Positions 26,849-36,705 of a stretch of DNA of 64,000 nt are shown here, in pieces (position 1 is the first letter of the stretch; each line of letters starts with the position of its first letter). The notes below the pieces were generated by a model. The model was given only the letters and a program-made list of their open reading frames with translations. It had not been told where the DNA came from and searched no databases. Location of the stretch: the NCBI GenBank assembly GCA_965249005.1, contig CBDFLD010000019.1, forward strand, positions 124,001-188,000, given 5' to 3'. This DNA is from CBDFLD01 sp965249005. Its GTDB lineage: Bacteria; Acidobacteriota; UBA6911. The translations under genes were made by a program, and so were the position numbers.

Positions 26849-29044
26849 ATGCTGAAATCTCGCTTGTGGTGTCTGCTATTCGGCTGTGCCGGTTTTCTAC
26901 ACGGAGCCGCGGTTGCATCAGCGGATTCACGGATTCCCTTTCAGGCGGAACCGGATAATTATCTGCTGGTTGTGTATCCGGCGCAGGACCCGGACGTTGC
27001 CATCCGCGCCGGAATGCCGGAGACGCCGCTCCGTTTACAGACGATAGACGGCTATCAGGTCGCTAGGATTCCCACCGCCCGGTGCGATGACGAAGGCGCA
27101 TTATCCCTCCGGCTTGGAAAGACCCTGCGCGGCACGGCAGAAACACCCCTGGGTCTCTATCTCCTGCCCGCCTGGCCGGATCGGGTCCTGAAAGGACGCA
27201 ACCGCCTGTGGTTCCGACGACAGTCATTGGCGTCACGAGAATACACCGACAATGTCGCTGCCGGAACCTTAAAACTGGACCGTTTCAGCCCTGTTCATTT
27301 TCAAACCGCTCCACAGGGTAGAATGCAACGGCTGGGCGTTTTCAGCGAAAATTTCCTCCATACTGCTGGACGCCAGCCGCTCATTTACTGCGGCGACCAG
27401 CCTGCCCCGTTTGACCGCATGTCTGACCGCACGCATGCTGGCGGAACCTCCTATACCCTGCAGTATCACGATCCCAAAAATACGGCGAACGACGTCACGG
27501 TGAAACTCATGCCGCACGCCGATCGGCTCCGAGTCGGCGTGACCTACAAGGTCAATGAAGCAGTAGACCATGACGTGCCGGTGCACGTCCGCCTGCCGTT
27601 TCGGCAGCCGGTGGAAACCCTGTGGGGGGTAAGCTGGAGGTTCTGGCGTCCGAACCTGCGGGAGAGCATCGGCGAGAAGCGGTTCCGCGATGGGCAGCAG
27701 GAAGGGTCGCTGTATGTCCACATGGCACAGGGCCCCATAGCCATCGCACGCGGGCAGGACGGCGGATACATCGGCGTGATAGATCACAATCTCAGCAACC
27801 TGGTGACGGAAGTGCGGCGGACACAAGGACAGCCCGACGTCCTGAACGTCAGTACCTATCTCTGGCCCCGGGAACGGGGACGCACCTATCAGTGGGAGTT
27901 TGAACTGACTGCCGGCTACGAAAACCTGTACAACGCCACTCTCCGCGCCTTGTGGCCCTACACGCGGGAAAATACGGAGCTCTACCAGGGCGTGCTGGGA
28001 CGCGAAATCGTGCTGAGTTTTATCGATCTGAACAATATGGCATGGAACAAGGGGTTCCGCGCCATCTGGCATCACCGCTGGTTCCGGCGCAACGGCGACT
28101 ATTTCGATCCCAGGCGGGCTATGACCGAGCCGTACGAAACCGTCTGGACGCACGGTTTCAGCTACGACCTGCTGAAACGGAACGTCGAGCGCGTTCACGC
28201 CGATGGGCATCAAGTTTATGTCTATTTTCAGTTCGCCGGTATTTCTGAGGATATGATGCATCGCTACGAAGCGGATCTTGTCAGGGATCAGCAGGGCAAG
28301 CCGATCCGTGCCGGCATCGACGGACGTATCGACAACATCTGGATGTATCCCGATCCGGAACGGGATTACGGGCGTACCGTGCTCCGGCAGATTGCCGAAC
28401 TGCTGGATGCAGTCAACCCGGACGGTATCGCCCTGGATCGTGCGGACCGCTTCGACTGGACCTACGGAGACGATCAGTTCGATTACGGGCATTTCAACGG
28501 GTACAGTTCCATCTTCGAATATGACGGCGCTCGGCGTCCGGTGGCATCGGTGGCTATTGCAGGAAGAGCTTGGCTGCAGGAGCTGCGTTCACTGCTCGAC
28601 AGCAGAGGCAAGAAGTTGGTCATCAATTCCGGCGCGCACTTGTTCCCCATTAATCTGTCGGACGCTCACTTGGTAGAAGCCGGGAGCAATCCCACCTGTC
28701 TCCTGTTCGCCAAAGCCTTCGGCAACGGGAAGTCGACCTCGTATACGGTTCGGGGACGGACGAATGATGCTCTGAATAATTTCGTTGCAAATCTGTGCCA
28801 GGGATATCCCTATCATAAGGGACGCTTGGAACGGCCCATTCATGTGGATGACATGACGGCGCCGGTGGAGTTCCAGGCGGATCAACCCCGCGGCAGGCTG
28901 TTGTATGCCATTTCCGAAGACGGCGACTGGCCGACCCTGTGGTACTTCAACAACGGGTACACCAGGATGCGGTACGATCCGGATGAAGAGCCGATCCTCA
29001 AACGTTTCAGGGGAAGTGAATTTGTGCCCGCAGCCAGAAGGTGA
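26849..29044 (+). CDS. Secreted TIM-barrel glycoside-hydrolase-like protein, tandem copy 2
   Basis: About 731 residues from the ATG at 26849, with GTGGAG upstream and a signal peptide (SRLWCLLFGCAGFLHGAAVA). It repeats the whole architecture of its upstream neighbour: WFRRQSLASREY, NVSTYLWPRERGRTYQWEFE, KGFRAIWHHRWFRRNGDYF, DGIALDRADRFDWTYG and YDYGHFNGYSSIF-type segments occur in the same order and spacing. Divergence is large enough (perhaps half of residues) to indicate an old duplication with distinct specificity. Both probably act outside the inner membrane on the same polymer. The family assignment remains open. Confidence 0.72.
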   Translation: MLKSRLWCLLFGCAGFLHGAAVASADSRIPFQAEPDNYLLVVYPAQDPDVAIRAGMPETPLRLQTIDGYQVARIPTARCDDEGALSLRLGKTLRGTAETPLGLYLLPAWPDRVLKGRNRLWFRRQSLASREYTDNVAAGTLKLDRFSPVHFQTAPQGRMQRLGVFSENFLHTAGRQPLIYCGDQPAPFDRMSDRTHAGGTSYTLQYHDPKNTANDVTVKLMPHADRLRVGVTYKVNEAVDHDVPVHVRLPFRQPVETLWGVSWRFWRPNLRESIGEKRFRDGQQEGSLYVHMAQGPIAIARGQDGGYIGVIDHNLSNLVTEVRRTQGQPDVLNVSTYLWPRERGRTYQWEFELTAGYENLYNATLRALWPYTRENTELYQGVLGREIVLSFIDLNNMAWNKGFRAIWHHRWFRRNGDYFDPRRAMTEPYETVWTHGFSYDLLKRNVERVHADGHQVYVYFQFAGISEDMMHRYEADLVRDQQGKPIRAGIDGRIDNIWMYPDPERDYGRTVLRQIAELLDAVNPDGIALDRADRFDWTYGDDQFDYGHFNGYSSIFEYDGARRPVASVAIAGRAWLQELRSLLDSRGKKLVINSGAHLFPINLSDAHLVEAGSNPTCLLFAKAFGNGKSTSYTVRGRTNDALNNFVANLCQGYPYHKGRLERPIHVDDMTAPVEFQADQPRGRLLYAISEDGDWPTLWYFNNGYTRMRYDPDEEPILKRFRGSEFVPAARR

Positions 29045-29100
29045 CGAGTAGGGAACGAGTATCGTTTGTCGGGTGGAAGCACGTATGGAAAAAACATCCT

Positions 29101-30068
29101 ATGATTCCCCTTCGCTGGTTTCTATGCTCCTCATGGATTGTCCTTCAATCCTGTGGTGAATCGGCCAACTACCGGTTCGTTGTCGATCCGGGGAACCCTT
29201 CCACAACGTTACGGAATTGCCGCGGCGGATGTCATCCGATCAGGGCGCGAGCGCGCCTGGGTAATACAGCGGGGCAGCGACGATTGGCACGCATTTGTCG
29301 GCATTCGCTATCATGATGACGACGACGAGGACGTCGGTTGGTACGTGCACCACTTTGCCAGCACAAATTCCATGAGCTGGCTCGATACCGGGCGGGTCGC
29401 CGGCGGAGAAAGTCACTGGGCGGAGGACTGCGCTGTTGTCTTCGATGGAAAGCAATGGATCCTGTTTGCGGAAAACGAGAACAGGCGAAGGCTGGAACTA
29501 TACGTATCCGACAGCCTGGACACGAATCAATGGAAATTCACCGGTCATCTCGGTCATCTTCCCATCGGGGACTTTTGGAGGAGTAGGAAATCCGACCCCA
29601 TTTCAGTTCGAAGGCACGTGGTACCTGCTGGGCGAGGAATGGCACCAATCATTCGCCCGGCCCGACTATGTACGCTTACTCCGCAACCGTGGGGATATCT
29701 CTCGACCGGAGGATTGGGAGGACGTCGGCCGAGCGATCCCCGAGGGCTTCCATACGCCAGAGGGCCTAGTCGTTCAAGCCGACCGTCTCTATCTATTCGT
29801 GTGGAACCAGCAGGACAAAACGCACTATATCTATATGCCATTGGATGCTACCTTCACGTGCTGGAAGAAGATGAGCGGGCCCGTAGACCTAGAAGGGAGA
29901 AAATCCCCTCAACCCTTTCACAGCAAAAACGGATGGTTGACCGTCTTTCCAGAAGACAACCGCCTGCAATTGATTGCATGGAAGAGCCACGCAGATGAGG
30001 GCGGTGACGGTAACCACGATATCCTAGTCGGCAAACTCCCTATTACCGAAAGCAGAGCGTTCGACTGA
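29101..30068 (+). pseudogene. Five-bladed-propeller (GH43/GH117-like) lipoprotein with two frameshifts
   Basis: Starts at 29101 with a lipoprotein signal (IPLRWFLCSSWIVLQSCGES). The frame changes near 29205 (NYRFVVDPGNPSTT to LPQRYGIAAADVIRSG) and again near 29580 (LGHLPIGDFW to GGVGNPTPFQFEGTWYLLGE). Put together the protein has the Trp-rich repeats of a GH32/GH43/GH117-type propeller: GWYVHHFASTNSMSWLDTG, GESHWAEDCAVVFDGKQWIL, YHIPMP-like KTHYIYMPLDATFTCW, and DGNHDILVGKL near the end. In an intact form it would bind or cut a polysaccharide at the cell surface. Two single-base shifts could be sequencing errors. Confidence 0.68.
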
Positions 30069-30280
30069 AGCGAAACACTGGCATCGAGACCCACCCGATA
30101 CCCGATACTCAGGGGCATGACGTCATTTACGGGCTAGCGCCCGGTGTCGATGGGGAGATCTATCTTTCGGTAAGCAACGAGTTTACCCCGGGCGTCTGTG
30201 CCAATATTTACGCTTTCCACACGGCTAGGAAGTCCTTCCGAAAGGTCATCGATTTCCAACAACTGACGGGATACGACCCG

Positions 30281-32404
30281 TTGGCGGGCAAACTGCCGCA
30301 TTCCAAAGTCCACCTGAGTTTGAACGCGGACAGTCGCGGGAGAGTCTTCGCCCTGACACACTTCACGGCACCTCCGTTGGGTAAAACAGGATTCGACGCC
30401 ATCGAGGCCTACCGAGGTCTCTACGAGGGTTGTCACCTGGCGGCTTACGATACTCGGAAAGATCAGGTGACTCATTACGGCTGTATCCTGCCGCACGAGG
30501 GAGCACGAATTTCAACCATCGATGAAGAGCGAGGTCTTCTCTATTTTGCTTCCTACCCCAGGAACCATCTTTGCCAATTCAACTACAAGGATCGTCAGTT
30601 AAGGGATCTCGGACGTCTAGGGCAGGAAAATGCATTCGGCCTGGAGCTGGATGCTTCCGGCAATGTCTGGACCTCCGATGACCTGGGAAGAATCGTCCTG
30701 TATAGCCCCAAAGCCGAGACGTTCGAGGAAACCGACTTGATCGTCCCTTTGAAACCGGGGCGACGGCAACCGGGTAATTACATCCGGCGGATGACTCGCG
30801 GACCGGATGGACGTTTCCACGGAGTCGGAAACAAAGGAACGAGAGTGTTTACCCTTTGTCCCGAGCGGCGCTCCATTGAAGATCACGGCTGTATTTTCGG
30901 CTCGGAGGCCCTAACCAACTATCGCTTGCCCAACTTACCCCCTGCCAAGGCCATGGCATGCACGGCCCCCAACACACTGTACTTGGCATTCGGTGGTGAC
31001 GGTGTCTATATCGATCAGATCCCCGTGCCCAATCTGGTTCGGTATGATCTCGAGAGCCGAATCAGCAAAGATCTCGGGAAATTCATTGATTCAAACGGCC
31101 GACCCTGCTGGATTCCACAATGTGCCCTGTTTTGCCACAGCTCCAATGCCATCTATTTCGGCATGCAACATGCAACAGGACCCCTGCTCCTTTGGGAAGT
31201 GAACCTGAGCATGTTAGAGGCAACCATTCCCCAGAAGGGAACAAGGTTCCTGCACCAGCATCAGGCCGCAGTAGACAAGCGACCCTTTGGTTTGAGTGTC
31301 GAGGGTGAAAACCCTTTGCCCATTGTGCGCAGCGGTCATGTGACCATGTGTGAGCTAGGATGGTTCGGCGAAGGGTTGGTCATCCCTCCTGGGGAATCGG
31401 CGATCGGTGCCCTCAGTATGGTCGGAGAAACCCTTTATGGTTTGACTACAGGCAACAGCGCTCACCTGTTCGTATACCATCCTTACCGACAGAACCGCTT
31501 TCTCGAAAACTATGAAACCCATGCCAAGGATCTGGGACGGCTGTCTGAAGGTCCGGTCCAACGTGCAAAGATGATCCACGATGGCTATCGTTCCCGGCTT
31601 CTCATTGGGATAGAAACTCACAACCAGGTACTCGTATTTTCCTATCCAACCGGCACAGACAAGCTCAGGTATCGAGCGGCGTACCACTCTCTTCCACACT
31701 GGAATCCAGTCCCATGGACCGCTCCTTTCGAAAAACTAGTTTCCTTGGGTGATGGGGAAGCCAGTCTCGACAACTGGATGCTGGCAGCTGAACAAAATCG
31801 CCTCTTCATGACCAATCGAGAGGGTCACTTGTGGGAGACCGATCTGGATAGCACCAGGACTCACTACCACAGGAAGGTGAGTATCTTGAAGGAGAGCCTA
31901 CTCTCGTTAGCAGATGGGCGGATGATCGCAATCGACCCGAAGGGGAATATCCTCGAGATTCAACCCGGAAGCTCGGAACCCAATACCATGAAGGTCGCCC
32001 GCATGGATCCACAAGTTCCCATCAGCTCTCATGTCTCGGACCCGACCGGTAAACGCATCGTCTTTGGATGCCTCAACGGGGACCTATTAATCCTCAATCA
32101 CGACTACGAGGTGACTCGTCTGCCCTTGCCCAACAGCTGGCCGGTTCGGGCTTTAGCGATCGGGAAGGACAAACGAGTTTATGGGTTCCATGGAGATGAG
32201 CATCAGATCGGTGAAGCCTTCATCCTCGATACGGAAAGTCTCCAAATCGAATTCATCGGGATTCTTCAGGTCTCGAGCCTGCCGCGCTACTGGATGTGTC
32301 ACCGTTGTGATGCCATCGCTGCCGGGCTCCGTGGCGAGGTGTACTTTGGAGAGAGCGATCGAATATCTCATCTTTTCACTTATCTACCCGAGCCGCATAA
32401 TTGA
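30281..32404 (+). CDS. Large beta-propeller-like protein of unknown function
   Basis: At least 707 residues; the frame is open back to 30014 and the upstream codons (HDVIYGLAPGVDGEIYLSVS) look like the first propeller blade, but no ATG or GTG exists there. The tool-like TTG at 30281 is therefore a doubtful start, and the true N-terminus may be continuous with the preceding pseudogene through another frameshift near 30066. Repeated blades of about 40-50 residues contain DxxGxVW, GxDGRFHGVGNKG, MVGETLYGLTTGNSAHLF and LSLADGRMIAIDPKGN. This resembles SMP-30/NHL or Kelch-like propellers. Probably secreted or surface-bound with its neighbours; no catalytic motif seen. Confidence 0.6.
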   Translation: MAGKLPHSKVHLSLNADSRGRVFALTHFTAPPLGKTGFDAIEAYRGLYEGCHLAAYDTRKDQVTHYGCILPHEGARISTIDEERGLLYFASYPRNHLCQFNYKDRQLRDLGRLGQENAFGLELDASGNVWTSDDLGRIVLYSPKAETFEETDLIVPLKPGRRQPGNYIRRMTRGPDGRFHGVGNKGTRVFTLCPERRSIEDHGCIFGSEALTNYRLPNLPPAKAMACTAPNTLYLAFGGDGVYIDQIPVPNLVRYDLESRISKDLGKFIDSNGRPCWIPQCALFCHSSNAIYFGMQHATGPLLLWEVNLSMLEATIPQKGTRFLHQHQAAVDKRPFGLSVEGENPLPIVRSGHVTMCELGWFGEGLVIPPGESAIGALSMVGETLYGLTTGNSAHLFVYHPYRQNRFLENYETHAKDLGRLSEGPVQRAKMIHDGYRSRLLIGIETHNQVLVFSYPTGTDKLRYRAAYHSLPHWNPVPWTAPFEKLVSLGDGEASLDNWMLAAEQNRLFMTNREGHLWETDLDSTRTHYHRKVSILKESLLSLADGRMIAIDPKGNILEIQPGSSEPNTMKVARMDPQVPISSHVSDPTGKRIVFGCLNGDLLILNHDYEVTRLPLPNSWPVRALAIGKDKRVYGFHGDEHQIGEAFILDTESLQIEFIGILQVSSLPRYWMCHRCDAIAAGLRGEVYFGESDRISHLFTYLPEPHN

Positions 32405-32448
32405 CAACGCATCCGGATCCTCTTTGAAATGCACGTCATTGCCCAGCT

Positions 32449-33792
32449 TCACACCCCCGGTTGCTCCAATAATTGAAACGCCATCTCATCCCCCGTCTTC
32501 TCCCCCCATTCTCGAAGATACGATTTGAGGACTTGCACTTGCGTCGAATGCCGCATCGTACTCCAAAGATTGTCTCTCTCGTTCGGATCGTGCTCCATAT
32601 CATATAACTCCGGCGGCCGCATCGTTGAGAGAATCAGCTTCCATTTTTGACTCCTCACGCAGCGCTCGATGCCTTGCTCTTGTTGACCGAGAGGGCGATT
32701 TTCAATGAATATCGCGCGACGTCCCTCGCGAGTGACCCCTCTGGCCAACGCGCTAAGATCTTCTCCCTGAACTTCTTCGGGTACCGTCTGGCCAACTAGT
32801 CCTAGAATGGTCGGCACCAGATCCACGGAACTTATCAGCTCCGTTGTGGCCTGGTTGGGGGGAATGACGTCCGGTAGGCTCATGATGAGGGGAACTCGAG
32901 CAGCGATGTCATAGCAAAGCCTTTTGGGATGGTTGTTCCAGCGGTACTCGAAATAGTGTCCGTGTTCGCTGGTATAGACAACAAGTGTGTCTTGGCTCAT
33001 GCCAGTCTCCTCCAGCATCGAGAGGATGCGGCCGACTTGCTCGTCTATCTTGGAACACATGCCGTAGTATATGCGGCGCCTGTCGTCCTTTGGATACTGC
33101 TGCCTGTACATTTCTTCAAAAGATTGAGGGACTGCATAGGGTGGATGAGGCGGAAAATAGGAGACAAAGGCGAAGAAGGGACTTTCCCGGCGTTTTTTGA
33201 TGAAAGCAATTACATCGTCCGTAATCACGTCGATTGCGTAACGCCGGATACCGCTTTGATCCAGAAAATAGTGGTTTTTACCGCGACCCCCTCGTGGATA
33301 AGCTGGGACGGTGCCGAACCCTTGGGCTTTCACCTTATCCCACAGCTCGTTCCCTTCGGAATCTCTCTGGTCAAGGTGCCACTTGCCAAAATAGGCACAA
33401 TCGTATCGCTGGGGAGCGAGCATCTCCGCCAGAGTTAGAGCCTCGTTCGGCAGGTGAATGGCGTTCTCTACGACTCCGTGAGCGTGGGGGTAGCGTCCTG
33501 TGAGGATGGATGCCCGACTGGGGGAACAAACTGGTTGGGCTACATAGGCCCGATCGAACCGAATCCCATGACCTGCCAAGCGGTCGAGATGCGGGGTCTG
33601 GACTCCCGGCTTCCCGTAAGCGCCAATTCCATCTTGGCGTTGTTGATCGGTCAGAATGAACAATATGTTGGTTGGCTTCTCGGGAACTCCAGGCGTCTCG
33701 ACTGTCTCAACCCTCTCAACAACGACGCAGGCGCTTCCCAAAATGGCCGCAAATACCAAAATCTTTGTCCATTTGATTCTTATTCTGGTCAT
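32449..33792 (-). CDS. Sulfatase (formylglycine-dependent), exported
   Basis: 447 residues. The N-terminus is a short signal/anchor (KILVFAAILGSACVVVE). The core has NILFILTDQQRQDGIG (metal site), the formylglycine motif VCSPSRASILTGRYPHAHG, FGKWHLDQ and VVYTSEHGHYF, followed by the small C-terminal subdomain with PPELYDMEHDPNERDNL. This is the common arylsulfatase A/choline-sulfatase-like branch, acting on sulfated sugars or small sulfate esters. It differs clearly from the sulfatases at 12119 and 48838. Located 17 bases downstream of a truncated oxidoreductase on the same strand, so probably transcribed with it. Confidence 0.93.
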   Translation of the reverse strand: MTRIRIKWTKILVFAAILGSACVVVERVETVETPGVPEKPTNILFILTDQQRQDGIGAYGKPGVQTPHLDRLAGHGIRFDRAYVAQPVCSPSRASILTGRYPHAHGVVENAIHLPNEALTLAEMLAPQRYDCAYFGKWHLDQRDSEGNELWDKVKAQGFGTVPAYPRGGRGKNHYFLDQSGIRRYAIDVITDDVIAFIKKRRESPFFAFVSYFPPHPPYAVPQSFEEMYRQQYPKDDRRRIYYGMCSKIDEQVGRILSMLEETGMSQDTLVVYTSEHGHYFEYRWNNHPKRLCYDIAARVPLIMSLPDVIPPNQATTELISSVDLVPTILGLVGQTVPEEVQGEDLSALARGVTREGRRAIFIENRPLGQQEQGIERCVRSQKWKLILSTMRPPELYDMEHDPNERDNLWSTMRHSTQVQVLKSYLREWGEKTGDEMAFQLLEQPGV

Positions 33793-33809
33793 CGAGGTTT
33801 TGATCCCAG

Positions 33810-34109
33810 TTAAGTTTTTCTTCCAAATGCAAAATCGTGGACGAGTTTGGGTTTACCCGCCTGGACTTTCTCTACCATTTCCCGAGCACGGGCGAAACGT
33901 CGAGTATCCACATCGCAGAGGTAGGCGACTTGCACGTCCTCACGTTGGGCGAACTTCTGCGCCAGGTAGGTCCCCCGCCCGCCCAACCCCATCACGCCCA
34001 CTACAATCTTTTCCCTTAACCCCGACGAACGGGCGGGCGCTAAACTCCCAAGGGTCGCGGCGGCACCTACCGAGCCCTTCATAAAACTGCGACGATTCAG
34101 TTTTGTCAT
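33810..34109 (-). pseudogene. Truncated Gfo/Idh/MocA oxidoreductase (N-terminal third)
   Basis: 99 codons with a good GGAGG ribosome site, a twin-arginine signal (RRSFMKGSVGAAATLG), the Rossmann motif VVGVMGLGGRGTYLA and YLCDVDTRRFARA. The protein stops at VHDFAFGRKT, just where family members continue into the second half of the nucleotide-binding domain. No C-terminal domain follows; the sulfatase starts 17 bases later. A deletion joined the two. It is divergent from, and similar to, the complete oxidoreductase at 34321. Confidence 0.8.
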
Positions 34110-34320
34110 AAGGAGTTCCCTCCATAGTTCTCACAATATACTCGCATATCCCGTGTTTCGGTCGCTTTTGTTGTAGCTGCCAGAATAGAATGGCGGAGGG
34201 TGAGTCGCCTGGCACATGCCCATTTCGAGGGTGTCACATTTGAGGCGCGGTCGAAGATGGTGTGAAGGCCAGATGCCGAAATGTGGCGTTACTCTTGAGC
34301 GAGCCCCCGGGAGGGAAGTC

Positions 34321-35640
34321 ATGAACAAACCGAACCAACCGCGGCGAGAATTCATCAAGACCGTGACTGCAGCCTCGGCAGGCGCGAGTCTTGCGTTGGG
34401 TATGCCGTCGCTGAGCAATGCCCGGGTGGGTAACAAGAATGCGCCCAGCGACACGGTCGTTGTCGGCATCATGGGCACGAATGGCAGGGGCACAGCTCTC
34501 TCGAGAGGCTTTGCGAACCACCCTGCCGCGGATGTTGCCTACGTCTGTGATGTGGATGAGCGCGCCATCGAGAAAGCCAGCTGGGCCGTGCACGAAGTGA
34601 GCGGTCAAAGACCCAAAGGCGTCAAGGACTTCCAAACAATACTCGAGGACGCTTCTGTCGACGCTCTGGTCATTGCGGCACCCGATCACTGGCACGCTCC
34701 TGCGGCCATTATGGCTTGTAGCGCCGGGAAGCACGTTTACGTGGAAAAGCCATGCAGTCACAATCCACGAGAAGGAGAGCTACTGGTCGCCGCGGCTCGA
34801 AAGCACAACCGCGTCGTGCAGATGGGGAATCAGCGCCGTTCCTGGCCGAAGACGATGGAAGCCATCGAGCAGCTGCGCCGGGGCATCATCGGAAGGGTCT
34901 ATTACTCTCGCGGCTGGTATGCCAACACACGGGAGTCGATCGGGCGCGGAAAGCACATCAGCCCTCCTTCCTGGCTTGACTATGAGCTCTGGCAGGGACC
35001 GGCCCCTCGCCTCCCGCTTCGCGACAATCTCATCCATTACAACTGGCACTGGTTCTGGCATTGGGGAACCGGCGAGGCCGGCAACAACGGTGTCCACGCG
35101 CTGGACCTGTGTCGTTGGGGACTGGAGGTCGACTATCCGACCCGTGTCACCTCAAATGGCGGCCGTTATCACTGGCGGGATGATTGGGAGACTCCTGACA
35201 CTCAGGTGACCACCTTCGACTTTCATGGGCGAAAGTCGATTGCGTGGGAGGGACTCAGCTGCAACGGGCTGGGGATCGAAGGGAACGGATTTGGCGTTAC
35301 CTTCCACGGAGAAACGGGAAGCATACTGGTCACGGGGAAGGGCTACAGTATCTTCGATAAGAGCGGGAAACTCGTCAGCCAGATCCGAGACGAATCCGAC
35401 TTCGACAGCACAGGGGTGCACCTGGAGAATTTCTTGAACTCCATCCGAACCGGCCAAGCACTTCATTCTGAGATCCTGGAGGGACACAAGAGCACCCTGC
35501 TATGTCATCTCGGCAACATGGCCCAGCGCACGGGACACGTGTTGCGCTGCAATCCCGAAAACGGCCACGTCCTCGATGACCCGGAAGCGGCCAGACTCTG
35601 GAGCCGCGCGTACGAGCCGGGCTGGGAGCCCGCCGTGTAG
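34321..35640 (+). CDS. Gfo/Idh/MocA family oxidoreductase with Tat signal
   Basis: 439 residues from the ATG at 34321, preceded by GGGAGGGAAGTC. Twin-arginine signal (RREFIKTVTAASAGASLALG), Rossmann motif VVVGIMGTNGRGTALSR, VYVEKPCSHNPREGE with the conserved Lys, and the GEAGNNGVHALDLCRWGL segment with the active-site His region. The HWFWHWGTGEAGNNGVH motif is typical of the large exported subgroup abundant in Planctomycetota, Acidobacteriota and Bacteroidota glycan-degradation clusters. Probably oxidises a glycan-derived sugar in the periplasm. The 211-base gap to the truncated oxidoreductase is a divergent promoter region. Next gene starts 90 bases downstream. Confidence 0.92.
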   Translation: MNKPNQPRREFIKTVTAASAGASLALGMPSLSNARVGNKNAPSDTVVVGIMGTNGRGTALSRGFANHPAADVAYVCDVDERAIEKASWAVHEVSGQRPKGVKDFQTILEDASVDALVIAAPDHWHAPAAIMACSAGKHVYVEKPCSHNPREGELLVAAARKHNRVVQMGNQRRSWPKTMEAIEQLRRGIIGRVYYSRGWYANTRESIGRGKHISPPSWLDYELWQGPAPRLPLRDNLIHYNWHWFWHWGTGEAGNNGVHALDLCRWGLEVDYPTRVTSNGGRYHWRDDWETPDTQVTTFDFHGRKSIAWEGLSCNGLGIEGNGFGVTFHGETGSILVTGKGYSIFDKSGKLVSQIRDESDFDSTGVHLENFLNSIRTGQALHSEILEGHKSTLLCHLGNMAQRTGHVLRCNPENGHVLDDPEAARLWSRAYEPGWEPAV

Positions 35641-35730
35641 AATTCAAGTTGCAATTCTCTTGCACTCCTCTCAGTCGGCAAATCATAGAACCCGCACTCC
35701 CCCATAACACTCAATTGGAGCTAGACGGAC

Positions 35731-36705
35731 ATGGGCAAGACAAGGCTCTTCATCTTATCAATGGTGGTGATGCAAGCTGCTGCAACCATGGAGGCGGAGG
35801 CTCAAACGCCTGTAAAGAAGCTTCGCGCCGGCATTATCGGTCTCGATACCTCCCATTGCATAGCATTCACCGAGAGTCTGAATGATCGTAACGCCCTGCC
35901 CGATGTGGCCAACTGTCGCGTCGTCGCTGCCTACCCCAAAGGCAGTCCTGACATCGAATCGAGCGTCAGTCGAATTCCCAAGTACACGGCACAGATTAGG
36001 GAAATGGGTGTCGAGATTGTAGATTCGATTGACGAGCTCCTGTCGAAGGTAGATGTCGTGCTACTGGAGACAAACGACGGCCGTCCCCATCGCCAACAGG
36101 CCCTGGCGGTTCTCAAAGCGGGCAAACCCCTGTTCATCGACAAACCACTTGCCGGCTCACGGGCGGACGCGGTCATTATTTTCGAAGCGGCCAAAGGTTA
36201 CGGTGTCCCCGTGTTCTCCTCCTCCTCCCTGCGTTACATGGCAAGCGCACAGGAGATTCGAGCGGGCAAGATCGGAAACGTCTTAGGTGCAGACGTGTAC
36301 AGCCCCGCTACTATTGAAAAAACACATCCGGATCTCTTCTGGTACGGTATCCACGGTGTGGAGCTGCTATTCACCGTGATGGGCCCTGGATGTGAAAGCG
36401 TGGTGCGCATCCACACAGATGGCACAGACCTGGTGGTCGGAACCTGGAAAGATGGAAGGATTGGCACGTTTCGCGGGATTCGTCAGGGCCGCTCTGGCTA
36501 TGGTGGAACCGCCTTCGGCTCCGAAGCCAACTTGTCCATCGGCCCCTATAAAGGCTACCGTCCTTTGCTGGTCGAGATCGTCAAGTTTTTCCGGACGGGC
36601 GTCGCCCCGATCGATCCTGCCGAAACGCTGGAAATCTATGCCTTCATGGAAGCCGCCGACGAAAGCAAACGCCGAGGCGTTCTGGGGTCGCAGCTTGAAA
36701 ACTGA
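35731..36705 (+). CDS. Gfo/Idh/MocA family oxidoreductase, exported
   Basis: 324 residues with GGAG upstream. The N-terminus has a signal peptide (KTRLFILSMVVMQAAATMEAEA) without the twin Arg; then LRAGIIGLDTSHCIAF, a modified Rossmann motif with Asp and His instead of the usual second Gly-rich turn, and LFIDKPLAGSRADAV with the catalytic-type Lys. The protein is shorter than most of the family and its C-terminal domain is reduced. The last residues (GSQLEN) and the stop are encoded by a 70-base palindromic repeat that starts at 36683, so the native C-terminus may have been replaced. Confidence 0.85.
   Translation: MGKTRLFILSMVVMQAAATMEAEAQTPVKKLRAGIIGLDTSHCIAFTESLNDRNALPDVANCRVVAAYPKGSPDIESSVSRIPKYTAQIREMGVEIVDSIDELLSKVDVVLLETNDGRPHRQQALAVLKAGKPLFIDKPLAGSRADAVIIFEAAKGYGVPVFSSSSLRYMASAQEIRAGKIGNVLGADVYSPATIEKTHPDLFWYGIHGVELLFTVMGPGCESVVRIHTDGTDLVVGTWKDGRIGTFRGIRQGRSGYGGTAFGSEANLSIGPYKGYRPLLVEIVKFFRTGVAPIDPAETLEIYAFMEAADESKRRGVLGSQLEN

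Noticed and set aside
27269..28492. 407-codon ORF on the minus strand
   Set aside because: It is antisense to the second hydrolase-like gene, lacks a ribosome site and has no recognisable motif; a shadow of GC-biased coding sequence.
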